33,016 bases of DNA from Sphaerobacteraceae bacterium (GTDB taxonomy: Bacteria > Chloroflexota > Chloroflexia > Thermomicrobiales > UBA6265), in assembly GCA_016781925.1 (NCBI GenBank), contig JADDPH010000091.1:1-33016 (forward strand). The letters are read 5' to 3'. Both the position numbers and the translations under genes were made by a program. The notes beneath the pieces are model-generated. The model saw nothing but the letters and a program-made list of their open reading frames with translations. It did not search any database and was not told where the DNA came from. Positions 31,241-33,016 of this stretch are shown here, piece by piece (the stretch's first letter is position 1; each line of letters starts with the position of its first letter).

Positions 31241-32046
31241 TGCTCCGTTCCCTCGGCAACCGGAACAACGCCGTCGATCAGCGAATCGACGGATCCGGAC
31301 GACGCTCCCGCGCGGAGTAAGGCAAGGAACTCCCGATTCCCTGCTGGGCCAAGGAGTGGCGACGCCACCAACCCCTCGACGCCGAACCCCACTCTCTCAG
31401 CCACCTCGACGACCTCCTGGAGCACGCGACGGTGAACACTCGAGTCGCGCACGACGCCTCCTCGCCCGACCTCCCCCTTACCTGCTTCGAACTGGGGCTT
31501 GATAAGCGGGACGCAAACACCGCCAGGCAGGAGCAACCGCGCAGCGGTCGGGAGGACCAGTCGGAGTGAGATGAACGAAACGTCAATCACGACGATGCCG
31601 ACCTTCTCCGGTAGCTGATCAAGTGTCCGAGCATTGGTACGCTCAAGGACCACAACTCGCTCGTCCCGGCGGATACGGTCGTGCAACTGCCCGTAACCCA
31701 CGTCAACCGCGTAAACGCGTGCGGCTCCCGCTTGAAGGAGACAGTCAGTGAACCCGCCAGTGCTAGCTCCCAAGTCCGCCGCCGCCCTGCCCTCAACATC
31801 CAGATGGAAAGTAGCGAGCGCATGCGCCAGCTTCTCGCCGCCGCGGCTCACGTACCTGGGTTTAACGCTCATGGTGACGGTGTCTCGATCTGAGACGAGG
31901 GACCCAGCACGCTCGGCTCGGGTGCCATTGATCAGGACGTCACCGGCGAGGATCAAGGCCCTGGCTCGCGAGCGCGTCTCGGCGAGACCCCGCCGCACCA
32001 GTTCCTCATCGAGCCGCGCCCTGCCGGGGAGTCCGGAGTGAGTCAA
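31237..32046 (-). CDS. tlyA: TlyA-family rRNA 2'-O-methyltransferase
   Basis: This 269-residue protein has an N-terminal S4 RNA-binding domain (about 8-65, ARLDEELVRRGLAETRSRAR) and a C-terminal FtsJ-like methyltransferase domain. The domains are linked by KPRYVSRGGEKLAHAL. The SAM motif is AADLGASTGGFTDCLLQAGA; YAVDVGYGQL, IDVSFISLRLVLP and PLIKPQFEAGKGEV follow. TlyA proteins methylate 16S and/or 23S rRNA; the old name 'hemolysin A' reflects heterologous effects. It starts 3 bp after the ruvC stop and overlaps larB by 4 bp. Confidence 0.95.
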   Translation of the reverse strand: MTHSGLPGRARLDEELVRRGLAETRSRARALILAGDVLINGTRAERAGSLVSDRDTVTMSVKPRYVSRGGEKLAHALATFHLDVEGRAAADLGASTGGFTDCLLQAGAARVYAVDVGYGQLHDRIRRDERVVVLERTNARTLDQLPEKVGIVVIDVSFISLRLVLPTAARLLLPGGVCVPLIKPQFEAGKGEVGRGGVVRDSSVHRRVLQEVVEVAERVGFGVEGLVASPLLGPAGNREFLALLRAGASSGSVDSLIDGVVPVAEGTEQ

Positions 32047-32049
32047 GGT

Positions 32050-32547
32050 CTAATCAACAGCCGCCCGAGCGCGTTCGAGAAACGGCGCGGTATGGTGGTG
32101 GCAGATGGCAACAGCGAGGGCGTCCGCCGCGTCGTCGGGCTGCGGAATCCGATCGAGCCGCAGGATAAGCTGCACCATCTCCTGAATCTGCGCCTTGTCC
32201 GCCTTTCCGTATCCGACAACGGCGTGCTTCACCTCCGAGGGGCTGTACTCCACGATAGGCACGCCCAATCGTGCGGCGGCCAGCAAGGCCACACCACGAG
32301 CCTGACCGACGGCAATCGCCGTCGTCACATTGCGGGCGAAGAATAGTTGTTCGACGGCCATCACGTCAGGCCGGTGCAACGTAATCAAATCCGATAGGTG
32401 GTCGAACAGGAAGACCAGACGGTCCGGCATTGGCCGATCTGGTCGGGTCTCCACAACTCCGTAGGCGCGGAGGGCAGGATCACCTTCACCCTCCACCACA
32501 CCATAGCCCAAGAGGGCTGTACCTGGATCAACCCCGAGGATGCGCAT
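32050..32547 (-). CDS. ruvC: Crossover junction endodeoxyribonuclease RuvC
   Basis: RuvC resolves Holliday junctions as a dimer together with RuvAB. The 165-residue protein is near the usual 170. The RNase-H-like active site is complete: D7 (GVDPGT), E66 (AVEQLFF), and D139 and D142 ([11 protein letters not shown]). [13 protein letters not shown] and the His-rich ICHHHT also match the family. It lies between yebC and tlyA on the minus strand. RuvA and RuvB are not in the window. Confidence 0.96.
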   Translation of the reverse strand: MRILGVDPGTALLGYGVVEGEGDPALRAYGVVETRPDRPMPDRLVFLFDHLSDLITLHRPDVMAVEQLFFARNVTTAIAVGQARGVALLAAARLGVPIVEYSPSEVKHAVVGYGKADKAQIQEMVQLILRLDRIPQPDDAADALAVAICHHHTAPFLERARAAVD

Positions 32548-32577
32548 CAGCGACGTGTGTTCCGTGCCAGTCGGATG

Positions 32578-33016
32578 CTATCCGACCTGGGCGAGAACGT
32601 CCTCCGAGACGTCGAGGTTGGAGTAGACCTGCTGCACGTCGTCCAAATCCTCAAGCCGCTCCAACAGGCGAATCGCCTTCACTGCTACGTCTGGCTCCGG
32701 GCTCATCATCGTCTTCGGCCGCATCGTCAACTCGGCTGACTCCACCACCTTGCCGGCAGCCGTCAGCGCTTCCTGGACCCGATGGAGATCCTGGGCATCG
32801 GTGTAGACCTCCACCGAGCCGTCCTCCACCTGGACATCATTCGCCCCGGCGTCGATGGCCACGAGCGCCAACTCGTCCGGATCCTGGTCCGTCGCGTCAA
32901 GGACGATCATGCCTACCTGATCGAACATCCATCCGACGCTGCCACTCTCACCGAGAGTGCCGCCGCTCCGGGTGAGCGCGGCCCTTACTTCACCAACCGT
33001 CCGGTTCCGGTTGTCA
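32578..33016 (-). CDS. yebC: YebC/PmpR-family regulator (C-terminal part, cut by right edge)
   Basis: The frame is open to the window edge and lacks its N-terminal third. From the edge it reads DNRNRTVGEVRAALTRSGGT, then LGESGSVGWMFDQVG, the conserved centre of YebC proteins. The C-terminal domains follow: DAGANDVQVEDGSVEVYTD and the LTMRPKTMMSPEPD segment, ending SNLDVSEDVLAQVG. YebC proteins are described as transcription regulators and, more recently, as helpers of translation through difficult sequences. The internal ATG at 32928 is not the start. It lies 30 bp upstream of ruvC, a widely conserved pair. Confidence 0.95.
   Translation of the reverse strand, partial: DNRNRTVGEVRAALTRSGGTLGESGSVGWMFDQVGMIVLDATDQDPDELALVAIDAGANDVQVEDGSVEVYTDAQDLHRVQEALTAAGKVVESAELTMRPKTMMSPEPDVAVKAIRLLERLEDLDDVQQVYSNLDVSEDVLAQVG

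Noticed and set aside
32944-32960. Inverted repeat CACTCTC-acc-GAGAGTG
   Set aside because: It lies in the conserved yebC core (LGESGSV) and has no tail or boundary; coding constraint is sufficient.
1-33016. CRISPR arrays, transposases, toxin-antitoxin or defence cassettes
   Set aside because: Looked for on both strands; no regularly spaced repeats or recognisable proteins of these kinds. The only mobile-element sign is the integrase region at the left end.

Overview
The window looks like a piece of a high-GC chromosome from a member of the Chloroflexota, most likely class Thermomicrobia (Sphaerobacter/Nitrolancea-like). The placement is inference: there is no rRNA here. It rests on the GC-rich coding style, two membrane proteins of the 'Chlor_Arch_YYY'/DUF2298 type (named for Chloroflexi and Archaea), a UPF0182 protein, and a stand-alone B12-binding mutase subunit next to MeaB. 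Almost all of the window is ordinary, densely packed chromosome.

Region 1 (1-2034) is the only accessory-looking part. A probable gene start runs off the left edge on the minus strand. It is followed by a small HTH protein (233-550), a tyrosine recombinase (632-1633, minus) and a tRNA operon on the minus strand. The operon has a near-consensus promoter (2005-2034), an intact tRNA-Pro(UGG) (1912-1985) and a tRNA-Gly(UCC) that breaks off at the 3' edge of its anticodon loop (1820-1857). This looks like one boundary of an integrated element that disrupted tRNA-Gly.

Region 2 (2134-9385, minus) holds two adjacent, very large polytopic membrane proteins. One is a GT39-like domain fused to a YYY domain (1628 aa) and the other a stand-alone YYY protein (779 aa). 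They are probably GT-C type glycosyltransferases of the cell envelope. Region 3 (9464-12822) carries fmt, a DinB-family gene broken by a one-base frameshift, a dienelactone-hydrolase-like gene and about 830 bp without a recognisable gene.

Region 4 (12823-21284) has a polytopic spermidine-synthase-like protein, then pgeF and yggS in overlapping order, then UPF0182 (minus), a YycJ/WalJ-type metallo-hydrolase, a small four-helix membrane protein, and a monocistronic HTH regulator with a clear promoter and terminator. Region 5 (21392-25935, minus) is tgt-acpS-nnrD-CBS-alr, i.e. tRNA queuosine modification, carrier-protein activation, NAD(P)HX repair and D-alanine supply. Divergent from it is a methyltransferase, which converges on a TatA-type translocase gene.

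Region 6 (27455-30453, plus) is pth, a 3-hydroxyacyl-CoA dehydrogenase, a B12-binding mutase subunit and meaB. The last three suggest acyl-CoA metabolism built around a coenzyme-B12 mutase whose catalytic subunit is not here. Region 7 (30440-33016, minus) is a tight operon yebC-ruvC-tlyA-larB; yebC is cut by the right edge.

I found no CRISPR array, no transposase and no defence or secretion island. The most interesting points are the broken tRNA-Gly beside the integrase, the paired YYY proteins, the conserved-looking HTH regulator with tandem repeats in its promoter, the orphan B12 subunit, and several precise inverted repeats at gene ends.
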